DNA of 64,000 nt from Lepeophtheirus salmonis (Eukaryota; Arthropoda; Copepoda; Siphonostomatoida; Caligidae), in contig NC_052141.2 of NCBI RefSeq assembly GCF_016086655.4, forward strand, positions 11,780,001 through 11,844,000. Direction: 5' to 3'. Below the pieces are notes generated by a model. That model saw only the letters and a list, made by a program, of their open reading frames with translations, ran no database searches and was not told where the DNA came from. Of this stretch, positions 1-11,465 are shown in pieces. Numbering within the stretch: the stretch's first letter is position 1; each line of letters begins with the position of its first letter. The position numbers and the translations under genes were made by a program.

Positions 1-1290
1 TTTCTTTTTGTAAGTAGGGTACTTCTGGCAGCACCGCCCTTGTACATATATATAACACAATAATTTATCTATGATTACATATAGAGCGCATAGTATTCAT
101 TAAACTTCCCAATCAGATCCTCAACACTGCCCACATGACATTGCATTCAAGAACACTTGGAATAACATCCCTTTCTTGGAGAAAGATATCTACAAAAGGA
201 TTCAAAAAATCGTAAATTATAGTTATTCGAATAAGGAGGAATAGATAAATATGCCACCAGATAATGAACACTCGGTCGGGTGTAAAACTCCGCATAACAT
301 AATTTCCGCAATAAAATTATCATCAATTTCTGCTGTTTGTTTTTAGTATAAAGTTTACAATCTTGCATATTTTATGACCTGAATTGTGACCTGGACCTTC
401 TTTTTATAATAATAGATATTAAGTGCCTTTATTATATCCACAAGTGGAACTATTTTGAAGGTTGGACCTCTGTTTGTTCTAAAGTTATGATTGATTATGC
501 ATTTTTAACAGTGACCTCACAAAATTTAATGGGTTCCTACTGTTAACACCCTGAGCAAACTCTTGGCTGAAAACATATTTGCCGATAGTTTCTGAGCGGA
601 CATTTCGCTCAAGGATCATTTGGGTAAAAAATGATAATTAAGTTTTGGATATAAACGTTTGTATATTTTAATTCGATTTAAAATGATAGTAAGATAAATA
701 GGCAAAGCTTATAGGAGCACCGCTCAAAAATTCTTGAGCTGAAGCACGCTCATTGTTTTGAATAACAAGGGGAAGCGCACTTGCCATTTTAGAAGATGAT
801 AAAATCGCTCAAATTTTTTAGTAGTTTATATTACTTTTTCAGTTTCTTCATCTTATGTGATAACATCAAAAAATATGAGAGTTGAAGAATAATTTCACAG
901 ATTGCAAGAAAAGACGGTTGAAGTTATGCCTCTAAAATAAGTCAGAATCTTTTTTATATGCTGTATCTGTGGCTCTCTGCTGTCTTCGGATGACGAGTTT
1001 GACTCTCACGTAGCTGGTCACTCCATGAAGACTCAGACATCAGTTCCCTCAGAGATAACGACAGCTTCTTCGTGAGTCGAGAATACGTTGGAAGATAAAT
1101 CTTTCTTTTGTTTAATCGAATTTTTCTAACTACAATAAGATTTTCTTATATTAGTATGAAGTAAATTGACATAATATCCCAAAGGAAGCAAAAGTTCAAA
1201 AACTTGAGAACCCCGTTTTCAATCTCAAACTAATTATCAGGCTTAACTGGGTTATCATAGTGTATGAAACCTAGTAATAACATATCCCCT
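1..1290. other. AT-rich non-coding stretch with GAGCG/CGCTC motifs
   Basis: No reading frame here looks like a gene; the longest frames are short, overlap on the two frames of one strand, and contain no recognisable motif. Between about 550 and 815 the words CGCTCAA and TTGAGC recur in both orientations, for example around 592-612 and 716-755. A similar cluster appears at 1918-1980. These look like the remains of a small inverted-repeat element. Confidence 0.4.
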
Positions 1291-1294
1291 AAGA

Positions 1295-1479
1295 CAGTGG
1301 TTCCCAAACTTTTTGTACTCAACACACGAAAAGATAATTAGAAATGTATTTACATACCTATTTTAACTAAAACAATTATTTTGATTATTATAAGCTATTG
1401 CAAACAATGTACATATGATTGTCACAAATCGTACGGCACACTTGAACTTACCTCAAGACAGACTGTTTGGGAACCACTC
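1295..1479. mobile_element. Small hAT-like MITE with inverted ends
   Basis: The left end reads CAGTGGTTCCCAAAC and the right end reads GTTTGGGAACCACT, so the two ends are near-perfect inverted repeats about 185 bp apart. CAGTGGTTCCCAAAC is a typical terminal sequence of non-autonomous hAT transposons. I do not see a clean 8-bp target duplication, so the exact borders are uncertain. It contains no coding sequence. Confidence 0.6.
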
Positions 1480-1984
1480 CGAATTAGTGCTTAATATTAT
1501 CTTATTTGAACAGGTTGAGTGATTTCTAATATTTTAATAATTGTTATACAAGGATATTTGATCTAATCAAACACAAATGTTATCTTCTGGTTTATACACT
1601 GCTGTCCTCAGCTACCGTTGAGAAAGTAAATTCTAAAGGTGGCCAAGTATTTAAAGATAGATGTCAGGTTTTAAAGGATGATAACTTTCCAACAAAAATT
1701 ACTTTTGTCAATGAATCAAATATTTAATGGTAAAACATTGGATTAATCCTTTTATGGATTTAAAAAAAAATATATATTAAGATCTTTAAATTTTTATTTA
1801 TTCTTGAACCTTATTTCTCTTCATTTTTTGGAAAAATAATATGTATAAATTTCAGGAAATGAATTGCAATCATAAAGATTTGTCAAATTCAAATACTTAT
1901 ATAAGAGTGAAAAAAAGAGCCCCGCTCATTTTTGATTGAGCAATAGCGCACTCAGGATTTCTTGAGCGGACTAATGCTCTGTAA

Positions 1985-2372
1985 ATAGGTATTGCAAAGT
2001 CATTGAGGAGTTCGTCCTCCCCTGGATGAAGGATACGGCTGCTGGGAGGGAGTTCCTATTCCAACAAGACTCAGCGCCCGCACACATCGCCATGAGGACC
2101 ACTAACCTCTTCAACTCCCACGACATCACTTTCTAGGATCGCAACACCTGGCCCTCCAACTCACCCGACCTCAATCCGTGTGATTAATACTGGTAGGGGA
2201 AGTTGGAGAGGGAGGTGTGTAAGGTCAGCCACAAGAGCATCGCGGCCCTGAAGGGCTCCATTACGAGGAGTGGAATGCTGTCGATTCCGCGGGAGTCATC
2301 AGGGCATGCAAATCCTTTAGGGGCAGGATGGAGAAGATGGTGGCTGCTGAGGGAGGACATGTTGATTAAATT
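1985..2372 (+). pseudogene. Mariner transposase relic, C-terminal catalytic part
   Basis: Conceptual translation of the plus strand gives mariner-type catalytic motifs: FQQDSAPAH (second catalytic aspartate), then NTWPSNSPDLNP and a C-terminal run resembling WGKLEREV and EGGHVD. In-frame stops at about 2134 and 2184 and a shift after about 2260 show it is dead. The DNA is clearly more GC-rich than its surroundings, as expected of an inserted element. The N-terminal DNA-binding half and the left terminal repeat are missing. Confidence 0.8.
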
Positions 2373-2379
2373 TATTGTT

Positions 2380-3250
2380 TAATATCATGTCTAACTTTTT
2401 CATATTAACAAATTAAATAATAAACAAACACAAAACGAGTACGAGAAGCCCCCTGACTCCCTATTTGTTAAGTCGTATATTAATATGATTGAAGTTTGTA
2501 TTAAATAGATATTATAATTATGTTGAAATATAGGCGTACTGTTGTATAAAAAAAATGCGACGGTCATTCAAATGATAGAAGTGGTAATCAATTCTACATT
2601 AATTATTATTTGACATGATGGATTATCCATATTGTAAAAGACTCCTGGATTGACAAACAGACATAATATCAGGCAAACATAGTGATTTCCACTTTCTTGT
2701 CATCCAGGATGTGTGTCAAAGGAGGCAGTTGACTATAGTAAGGCAAACCCCTTTTACGATTAGGGGAAACACTCAAAGATTAGGTCGTAGAAGATCATTA
2801 GAAAATGAAAGACGTCAGCAAGGAAAACTGTGAAGTTCAGTACAGTTGAAGTAATCTGGAACACTGGAAAAGAATCGAATCTACAACTCTTCATTTTGAA
2901 TTAAATACGATTTTTATATTTCTTTTCATCATGTGGGGTATTACTCCAGTGTATTAATTTGATCAAATGCCCATAAAATGTCGTTTTATAAATAAATAAC
3001 ATATCATCAAATTGTTCATCTTGCTACAAAGATTTATCAAAATCGGTCAGTACATTTTTCCATAATACTGGTTAGAAACAAAGGCACTGAAGAGAAAACA
3101 TGAAAGCTTCGTTAGCGGATGTAATTACATGTTATTTACGTATATATTTGTGTTAATTAATCATAAATTATGAAAAAAGATTCCTAACTGTTTATAGAAA
3201 TAGACATTTGGTTGTATTGAGATGTGAAGAAATGACCATGTATTGTATTT
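2380..3250. other. Non-coding interval
   Basis: AT-rich sequence with no frame longer than a few dozen codons and no recognisable protein motif. I see nothing assignable in it beyond simple A/T tracts. Confidence 0.4.
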
Positions 3251-3259
3251 TGACTATCT

Positions 3260-3440
3260 CGAAACAGTAAATACCTCACTAACACAGAAATGGGCAATGT
3301 ATTAAGTTTTCAGCCGTCAATTTTTTTACTTTCCCCCTAATCAGTGTTCTGAACGTCGTTAATTGGTTGAATAATTTGGAATGAGCCATTTTAAGCTCCA
3401 AACAGTTCCCCACCTTTAGTGAATAATGATTCTATTAGTG
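3260..3440 (+). repeat. Dispersed repeat family E, partial copy
   Basis: Contains CCTCACTAACAC, then TCAGTGTTCTGAACGT and a tail resembling GCCATTTTAAGCTCC. The same order of words recurs at 4.8-4.95 kb, 43.6-43.97 kb and 49.8-50.2 kb, and in reverse at 10.3-10.56 kb. Non-coding. Confidence 0.55.
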
Positions 3441-4039
3441 TTGGATACATTGGTCCTTCAGTACTACGGTCCCAGATATCTTCATAGCTAGAATTGAATA
3501 ATATAAAAACAAAGAAAATAATTTCTTGCATTTTACAGGTTTTAGTAAGTCATCGTACGGAGACCCCCTGAATATTCTTTGAAAATTCAGAATAAAAAGA
3601 AAGAGAAAAACAAAGTAAAACATAAACACACTGAGACAGCTGACGCCATCTTTAGTCCATAACAACCTCCCCTAAAAAAACTCTATATATATATATATAT
3701 TGAAAAAAGGAAACCTTGAACATGTTTGGACAAATAGTATTAATTTATCACTAAACCTTTACTACCATAACAATTAATAATTCCATAGAGTATAAATATA
3801 AGCCTTTTGAAATTGACAAAGATGCAGGTTTCCTATATTTTCATGAGTTGACTAATTTTTTAATTTAAAGCAGCTGACTCTAGGCATTATAAACTCAGCA
3901 AAGCAGGGTATCACCTCATTAATACAATTTCTTCTTGATCCCTTGTCTTATATATTGGGCATTTTATTATGTTATGAAGAAATGTTTGTCATCATATAGA
4001 AATACTAATGCAAAAGCTACGCTTTTAATAAAATATTAC

Positions 4040-4990
4040 AATATTATATGGAGTATCGGATAAAAAGAGGTAAATAACAGTTGCTAACTACTAGTGTTGG
4101 GTTTCTGTTTGGGAATCCTAGACCCGGCTGAGACAGTTACATTTTTTGTTGGACCGAATTAGTTTGGTCCAACAAAAAAGCTTGGTCTGGACCGGTTTCA
4201 TATAAAGATTCGGTCTAGGTCGGTCCAAATGAAAAGTTCGGTCTAGATCGGTCCAAAGAAAAAATTCGATCTAGTTCAGTCCCCAAAAAAAGTTCGTTAT
4301 ACAAAGTTTAAACAGAGATAACTCAGATTAATTTTGATCCTGCGTCTCTTATATGTATACATTATTTGTTCTAGAATTTATAGTATACTTGAGAGATTTA
4401 AAAAAATGAATGACACTTGATATAGAAAAAAAAAATTGGTCTCTCAAAATATATGAGAGCGAAAAAAATCGGTCCATAATTGAGACCGGATCAAAATCGG
4501 TCTATAAAGTGAAACTGAAAAAAATTGGTGTAGAAAAAATCACTTAAGACCGAACCGAAATAAAAAAAGGTTCGGTGCTGGACCGAGTCTCAATACTACT
4601 AACTACCAGATTATTTCAGCCCTATTGTCTGTCTGTTCGGCATGAAAGACAGATTTTGACAAAAATCTCAACCACTCATACACTATGACGTCACAAGTAA
4701 AAAGCGTGGTGGGAGACAAATAACAGTCGGAAAAGTGTTATGGTATAACCTTGTATTTCTATTAACCTTGCCTCAAGGCAGGAAACATATTGATGCAGGG
4801 CGTTACTTCACCAACACAAAAAAATAGAGTGTATTTTTCAGTGTCAGTTGTCGATGTTTTTGCTTCTTTTCTCTTGATCAGTGTTCTGAATGTTGATCGG
4901 TTGCATTGAAATACGCTCATTTTATGCTGTGAACAATTCCTAACAATGGTTAAATAATAACTATTACATCACTGAGAAGAGATGGTTAAC
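4040..4990 (+). repeat. Dispersed repeat family E, split by a MITE
   Basis: This copy has the family E words TGACGTCA (about 4685), the GCGTGGTGG run and the GTGTTCTGAATGTTGATC run near 4880. It is interrupted at 4092-4598 by a family A element. Removing that insert restores GCTAACTACCAG, which matches other family E copies (for example the reverse copy near 34.4 kb). The family E copy is therefore older than the inserted MITE. Confidence 0.6.
4092..4598. mobile_element. hAT-like MITE, family A, intact with 8-bp target duplication
   Basis: The element starts TAGTGTTGGG and ends CTCAATACTA, an imperfect terminal inverted repeat. It is flanked on both sides by the identical octamer CTAACTAC (4084-4091 and 4599-4606), which is the size of a hAT target-site duplication. 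The 507-bp interior consists of variants of CGGTCTAGACCGGTCC and A-runs and has no reading frame, so it must have been moved in trans. Confidence 0.8.
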
Positions 4991-5461
4991 TACCACTGGC
5001 ACCCCAACTGGAGGGACCAAAGGGACCTCCAACCCTCTCCTACTGTTGCGGAATTTGTTTATGCATCACATTAAAAAACAATGGTCGTTTCTTCTAATAA
5101 AGTACCAGCCTACGAATTTTAATTATGAAATTTAAAAATAAATATTTTTTGTCAAATTTGGTGTTCTTCAAAAAAATGGTCGTTCAATATTGTCTCAATA
5201 AAAAAACTCAAAATAAACCCTTCCCCAAAAATATTTATTTGATGATTTTTAAGGACCACCCTAATAGATAGTAATATAAAATAGTATCAAAAGTTGTAAA
5301 CCAACAATTTCACTTTATCAATGTATAATAATATGAGACCACAAAAACAACAAATAAAAAGATAATATGTAATTGTTCTTCTCCACTTCCGTTGGAGAGC
5401 GTCGAGAAATAGTCGACTCAATAATATCTTTTCACATATTATGTGTACCTCATATACAAAT

Positions 5462-5600
5462 TAGTGTTGAGTTTCGGTCTGAAAATTTGAGACCATTGAG
5501 ATCTTTAGTGGTCCGAACTCCTTTTATCCTTGGTAATAAAGTTCTATATGGATCGATCTCAAAAAAAAAAAAAAAAAAAATCGGCTCGGATCAACTCGTT
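5462..5600 (+). repeat. Partial family A MITE
   Basis: Begins TAGTGTTGAGTTTCGGTC, the family A left end, and runs into a 20-bp A tract followed by TCGGCTCGG. The right terminal repeat is missing or diverged. A short reading frame across it is accidental. Confidence 0.5.
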
Positions 5601-5814
5601 AATTTTGTACTTTATTGGAGTACACAACCTCTCCCAGAAAAAGAAATATGGTAAAAAGGCTCAAAATCAGTTGGTAGTTTGCCAATTCTTCCCAATTTTT
5701 TAATATTTCTTAAAGTGTTTACTGCTTAACTAGAGCTAAATCTAATTCGTCAACAAATGAGAGTTCAATTACGACAAATAATCAGAAATTCAGGTACATT
5801 GGCAGAATTATATT

Positions 5815-6310
5815 TTTTTGAAGGAGCCGTTTGGTTTTTAGAAAAAAAAAAAAAAAAATTAAGTTTTTGGATTAAAATTAAAATTTCATATATTAAATTT
5901 ATTGAAAATAATTTCAAATATTAAATTTTTCTAAACAAATTTCTAAAATTCACAACTATAGACAAAAAATTAAATTAATTATACTAAATTTATTGAACAA
6001 AAAATTTAAAATATTAAATTTTCTGGAAAAAAAAATTCAAAAATCCACAGCTATACACAAAAAACTTCAAAATTTAAATTTTATATAGTAAAACTTTGGA
6101 AAAAAAACTTATATAAATCAGATTTTTTAGAAAAAAAATTCAGTCAATCCACAACTTTACACAAAAAATTACATTTTTGGAAAAAATATTCTAAAATAAA
6201 TTTTTAGGAAAATAAATTCAAAAGTAAAACTTTCTAGTAAAAACATAAATGCCTTTATTTGGGGAGCGCTACAAGCCCCTCCAGCCCACCCCTGTAGACA
6301 CCCATCCAGA
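5815..6310 (-). repeat. Dispersed AT-rich element, family B
   Basis: The interior is a succession of imperfect units of the type AAAATTAAATTTTT plus AAATCCACAGCTAT. The right end is GC-rich (AAGCCCCTCCAGCCCACC, then CTGTAGACACCC). The same architecture recurs at 12.8, 33.1, 34.5, 39.4, 42.5, 49.4 and 61.1 kb in both orientations. Short open frames here are by-products of the A/T periodicity. Confidence 0.6.
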
Positions 6311-6479
6311 TATGACAATGAAATGCATTTTATATTTTTGCATTAGCGAAGTATCACCGTGTTCTATGCAATATGTCACTTCTTATGATACCTCAAATGA
6401 CGTCACTGGAATGATATTCGGTACCCGGTACTTTTCCCTTTTTTGCATCAAGGATATTTTGCCTTAAAATAATAATATA

Positions 6480-6930
6480 AATAAATGAGTACAAACGTCC
6501 CTAGTGTATATTTTTGGTTGAAATGGGCGTTTTCTTTGACTTTTTCAATCAAAATATCTAATATTTATTAATATAAAATGCATTAAATGAGTTTTTTCTA
6601 TTGATAATGATGGAATTATGATCTTGTCTCATATTATGCTTGTTGGTCAATCCATGAGTCTATTTCGAGTATGAATAATCCATCTTGTCTAATCACAATT
6701 ACTAACGGAGAAGTGATTAGCGATTATTCTAGTCGAATTGTTGCCATGTTTGTTTATTTTAGTTTTTCTTATAATATTAGTTTTATTACCTATTTTATCC
6801 CTGATTAGATTTCAATACATAGTGAGACTTCAATAGTTTGTATGTATTTAAATTTTAGGTCATAATTCTGTCATTATTTTATCTCGATACGCTATGCTGC
6901 TCTTTACGTTTGACTATGCAATATAACACA
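6480..6930. other. Non-coding interval
   Basis: AT-rich with no supported frame. It leads into the retrotransposon relic and may contain unrecognisable upstream remains of that element. Confidence 0.3.
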
Positions 6931-6932
6931 TC

Positions 6933-7600
6933 ACAGGAACGAACAGTTTTACTGCTGATGCCCTTTCAAGACTTGTTTTTGTAATACCAAAATATGATCC
7001 TGCGGACACGTTGATGTTCCTTTCTCAGTCAGAAACAGCCGAGTCGTCTATCCTCGGTAATCTCCCGCAGGACAGGGAACTACTCAAAGAAATTGAAGCC
7101 ACCAGAACTGGAGATTGGGAAGATGTGTCTAAGAAGGAATTAGTTTTCCCTGAGAAATGGCCTTCCTTTCGGGGGAGTCAGGCTCGTGGTTCTCCTCCTA
7201 CTTCAAAAAACCTTCCTGAACGGGCTACACCTGAGCAACTAAGCCTTAGTTAAGATGAAGGTAGTAGCTCAGACGTTAGTTTGGTTGTCCAAAATAGACG
7301 CAGACATTGAAAATTTCGTTCGCGCTTGTTCTACATGTCAGGAGAATAGCTCAACCCCAAAAACAGAATACACATTTTCCTCCCTTGCATCCGAATGGGG
7401 GCACATTCATCTAGATTATCTAAGCTTGAAAGGAAAAACATTCTAGTTTTAATTGACTCTAGATCTAAATGGAGCAAGGTTTGCAGGTATGAAGGACACG
7501 TCGACCATAGCAACATTGTGACAGGAGAAGAGGCCCACTATGGAATTATTATTTCTTACATAGTTGTTGGGAATTGTTCAAACCATAAAATTTGATCATT
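6933..7600 (+). pseudogene. Ty3/gypsy-type retrotransposon pol relic
   Basis: Three short plus-strand frames together resemble the RNase H to integrase part of a Ty3/gypsy pol. The first ends RNase H-like with FTADALSRL (about 6950). The second carries the integrase zinc-binding end with IDADIENFV and CSTCQEN (7280-7360). The third continues with VLIDSRSKW (about 7445), the start of the integrase core. A stop at 7251 and a frame change near 7440 break it, and most of the integrase core, the reverse transcriptase and the LTRs are not visible. It is a dead fragment. Confidence 0.8.
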
Positions 7601-8735
7601 TCAAGTGGTCATGAGCGACGAACATTGTTTATTTACATTAGTTTGCTTACAAAACGACAAAGAGCGCCGTCTTTTGGCAAAATAATACAACTCCTGAATG
7701 ATAATATTAATTTATAAAAAACTAGGACATACCCGCATTATATATTTTATGTCAAATTAATGCTTTAAATTACTCCAGAATAGTGAAACTTGTCGATAGA
7801 CAACATTTGAGGTGGTTGTTCTATCCCTTTGACCATTATAATTAGAATAATCAGAAATATGTTCCTCTTTCAACCTTTATAAGGATACATACTAAGACTA
7901 ATTCGCTAAACCTCTTCTTCCCCATTTTTAATTCTTACTCAATATACGGTCTCCCTTTTTCCGTTCGTACAATAATTCGTTTTTTGGATTTTGGTCCATT
8001 TTCGAATAGATCTCCCATACCCTTAAAAAAAACTTTGAAATACTGGGAATCCATCTTGTTTAAAGAAAAAAATCAACTTATTAGCGAAAAAACAAACTTG
8101 CTCTCTAGAGCCTAGGAAATGAGTTCGGTTCAGAATGAAACAAAGCCATAGGTACGTAACTTCTGAACAACTTTTATTTTATATTTAAAGTATGGGTCTG
8201 TCTCCGTTTTTGAAACATCGTTTTTATCATCCAATATACAAGTTTCATATTAATTTATAGTAATTGTAAAAAATATTTGCCACCTCCCCTAGGAACCGAT
8301 CTTCCACCACTGAATAGTGAACTGGGAAAAAAAAATCGGTCTTGGATCGAGTAACAACACCAATGTTAATATACATGTATTTGTATCAACAAAATTTATT
8401 CAAAATTCCTTCTATTAAATGAATTAGAATATTAGTCTAACAAATAATATTAATCCTTTTCAAATCAAATCCATTTTTATATATACAAAATATATGACAT
8501 TAAAGATCCCCTTTTTTGATATAGTATTTATCTTTTTAATATATATTTTACAACCACACGTATTACGACTTGTTCGTCATCAATCAGAATGAAAAGGAAG
8601 CCATTTTTTTTCTTTTCTTGTCTTCATATACGTATGTACCTTGACGAATGTGAGCCCTGAGTAACATAATGTATATGTTTGCTAGTGACATAATAATATG
8701 CTATTTAAAGTAGTACTTTTGCATTAAATTATTTA
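7601..8735. other. Non-coding interval with a family A remnant
   Basis: No gene seen. At about 8290-8365 the words ACCGATCTTCC, AAAAATCGGTCTTGGATCGAG and AACAACACCAATG suggest the worn right end of a family A MITE. The rest is A/T-rich without supported features. Confidence 0.35.
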
Positions 8736-8739
8736 TTTC

Positions 8740-9730
8740 GGTAAAATGATTGAGGTGAAAAGGTCACAGACAAAATTGTAGGGGTAATATACTTCCCTGG
8801 AAAAATTGTCATGTCGATTATGATTGGGATACAAAATTGCAGTGGGTAATATCATCGTGAAGCAATTTCATTGAAGACAATATTATCGTGGGTAATTTCA
8901 TTGGAATTATATATTATATTCTGGCCATCAAACTATTAAATAGTCAAATAAATCCACCACAGCCCCTCTCTTGAGTATCACGGATCCTATTTAATATCTA
9001 AAAATACACTCCAGTCCTCAGATTGTGCAGGAAAAATTCTTCCGTCGGGATACAAGGGAAAAAATTATGTGGTTCATCTGCACAACTCGCGGGCTAAGGT
9101 ATATTTTGACATTTTATAATGGATCATTTATGCTTAGAAACAAGGCGGTAGAGGAGTTTAACCGGCCTTGGCGTCCAGCAAATTACCTGTACAATCCGTC
9201 GGCCGGGGTGTATTATAGGATATTAGAAGGGGCTTGATGCACAGATAAGCAAAGGTGGTAAAATTTATCTTGCTTTGCTGCTATGCAACTCACCTAGACA
9301 GCTTGTGAACAGGGGTATATTATAAGAGTCCTTGATACATATAGAAAACGAAGCGGCGGTCGAGTTTAAAATGTCTTGGGCCCTGCTTTTCGCCCGTACA
9401 GCCTGGGGGTCAGAGTGTATTTTTGTATGTATGCAGGTGTATATATGATGCTCAGGGAAGCGGATGTGGTTGATTTTTTTTATATCATTTAATAGTTTGA
9501 TTGCACGAATGTTATATAATTGCAATGAAATTGCAGATGATAATATGATCTTACAATGAATTTACACATGATCATATTGCTTCCAATTAAATTGCTTCAC
9601 GATGATACTTAGCGCGACCATTTTGTCTCACAATGATATTGTAGGCCACGATTTTTACCTGGCAACGACATTACCCCCCAACGATTTTACCACAATTTTT
9701 TTTACCAAAATGATTTTGCCTTATGAGATG
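8740..9730. mobile_element. Foldback-type element with long inverted arms
   Basis: The left arm (about 8740-9000) and the reverse complement of the right arm (about 9450-9730) share the same ordered words. These include AAAATTGTAGGGGTAAT-like runs, ATCATCGTGAAGCAATTTCATTG, TTATCGTGGGTAATTTCATTGG-like runs and ATCAAACTATTAAAT. The arms are themselves built of 25-35-bp subrepeats. The centre (9020-9440) holds two diverged copies of a GC-richer unit containing AGGCGGTAGAGGAGTTTAA or GCGGCGGTCGAGTTTAAAA. There is no transposase. A one-armed relative lies at 13835-14220. Confidence 0.65.
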
Positions 9731-10284
9731 TTGCCTTAAACCATTTTTCCTTAATGTCTTTATACATCAAGAATCTTTCGTTCGTAATTTGTAAATATAT
9801 GAGAATTATATGTCGATATTTTTTATTTTTGTTTGAAATTGATGTTCCCATTAAATTATTAAATCAAAAAGTGCAAAGTTTATCGCTTCAAAAAAATTTA
9901 GTGTCAAAATAGGGCGGATCACATTTTCTCATGTGCCAAAATTAAACGGCTACTAGTATCGAATTAAAAAAAAAATAATCGCCGTGTTTAGAAATTTTTT
10001 TAGATTATTATTATTTTTTTTAAATATAATATATACGTCCACTTTAGCATTTATTTTTAAAAAAATGTCCAAAAACCAAAAAAAAAACAGCCCTCCCCCC
10101 TTCTCAAAAAAACAACAACCTATTAACCCTGGTGCCCCCAACAAAGAAAATAATTCTTCCCCTTCTTATGACGTCACTTATATATATTTTGCCTCTTCCC
10201 ACCCACATAGAAATACATTTATGTGCCACAGGGCCCGAGGAGCTATTAATGGCATAAACTTGAATTGGGAAGAGTGATTAACAA
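9731..10284. other. Non-coding interval, homopolymer-rich
   Basis: Long A, T and C tracts. The two overlapping antisense open frames between 9953 and 10277 are low-complexity and show no domain. A TGACGTCA palindrome lies near 10170. Confidence 0.35.
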
Positions 10285-10560
10285 CATAAAATGTATTTTA
10301 AACTGTTTCAGACGTTTTACTTTTATTGTATCACGCAACCTTTCATACTAAAATACAGGGGGGGAAAGGCCAAAAAAATTCAAGCCCGATTCTTCACAAA
10401 TATGGAATTAATATTCAAATATTGTTGAGAACTGTTTTCAATTTAAATTAGAGCGAATTCCAACTCTAACAATCAACGTTACGAAAGCTGATTGTGAGGG
10501 GGAAAACAGAAACATCGACAGCTGGCAACAAAAGACAGATTTGAAACATATTTTGGTTGT
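10285..10560 (-). repeat. Dispersed repeat family E, reverse copy
   Basis: Read on the minus strand this contains the family E order: CAGCTGTCGATGTTTCTG, the tail resembling GTTGATTGTTAGAGTT and a TGTTGAGAATT-like end. It also carries the ACTTTTATTGTATCACGCAACC run, which recurs beside family F. Non-coding. Confidence 0.45.
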
Positions 10561-11190
10561 TTGATCAAGTTCTGTCAACTTCATAGTTTATTTAATTAAA
10601 TCCAGTTCATTAAAATGAGTTAATTTCTTATTTTGTTGATATCTAGTACGAAATATATATTCAATCCATAGATGCATATGAAAAATAGCAAAGTACTGTC
10701 AAATGGAGTTCAGCGTGTGTCCCCATAATAAGTTAATAGCTTTTGAGATAAAATGTTGTTACAGAAGGAAATTAGAGAGATGTAAAATGCAATGAAAAGA
10801 AAGATAAGATTGTTCAGATAAAAGTTTTACCAAAACAGAGGATATGTCCAACATATTTAAGGTCAAAAAATATTGTCAAATTAAGTTTACTCTATTTGTT
10901 TTAAACCAATTCACATCATCACTAATCAATCACATAAATGGTTATTATTATAATTTATTTATCTCCCAAATTAAAGTAATAATTCTATAATAAAATCCGT
11001 TTCGTCACTATGACTGATCTCCTCCAAAACATATTTCAAATTGAAAAGGATACCATATGGATCATGGTAATCATGGATTAAAATAATATGATAATAGAAC
11101 AAGGAACGACTTTTTAGAATTGCTGCCTGAATATGAATTTTTCTTATTGCCCAAAGCTTTGATTCGTAAAGCCAGAACATACAAATATAA
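10560..11190. other. Non-coding interval
   Basis: No supported gene. The minus-strand frame that ends near 10971 and begins near 11300 runs into repeat family C and is treated as accidental. Confidence 0.35.
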
Positions 11191-11465
11191 TTAATAGTGC
11201 GAAAACACTGAGGATTCGTTGCAGATTTATAAGTGCAAGTCCTTGTTGGGCTCGGAGTAGAATTGAGCATCGACATCGGAATAATTCTTACCAATGTCAT
11301 TGATAGATAATGAGTAGGATTTGTGTTATTGTTTTTTTCTTCCTCTTACGGCTGTTTGCAGCTGGTCTAATCAAACGTCATGACCAATAGGCTCCTCTTG
11401 TCCTAAAAATTATTTAAATAATCCGGGTGACCACGTTCATTTTTGGTTTCTTTTTTTAGTACAAT
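11190..11465 (-). repeat. Dispersed repeat family C, reverse copy
   Basis: On the minus strand it reads, in order: GAAACCAAAAATGAACGTGG, GTCATGACGTTTGATTAG, ACCAGCTGC, CAATTCTACTCCGAGCCCAA, CAAGGACTTGCACTTATA and CGAATCCTCAG. The same string of landmarks occurs at 14.8, 24.0, 24.4, 25.4, 36.6 and 38.5 kb. No coding potential is seen; it may be a SINE or a non-autonomous DNA transposon. Confidence 0.6.

Noticed and set aside
10971..11300. 109-codon minus-strand frame
   Set aside because: Half of it lies in repeat family C and its sequence is not preserved in other copies.
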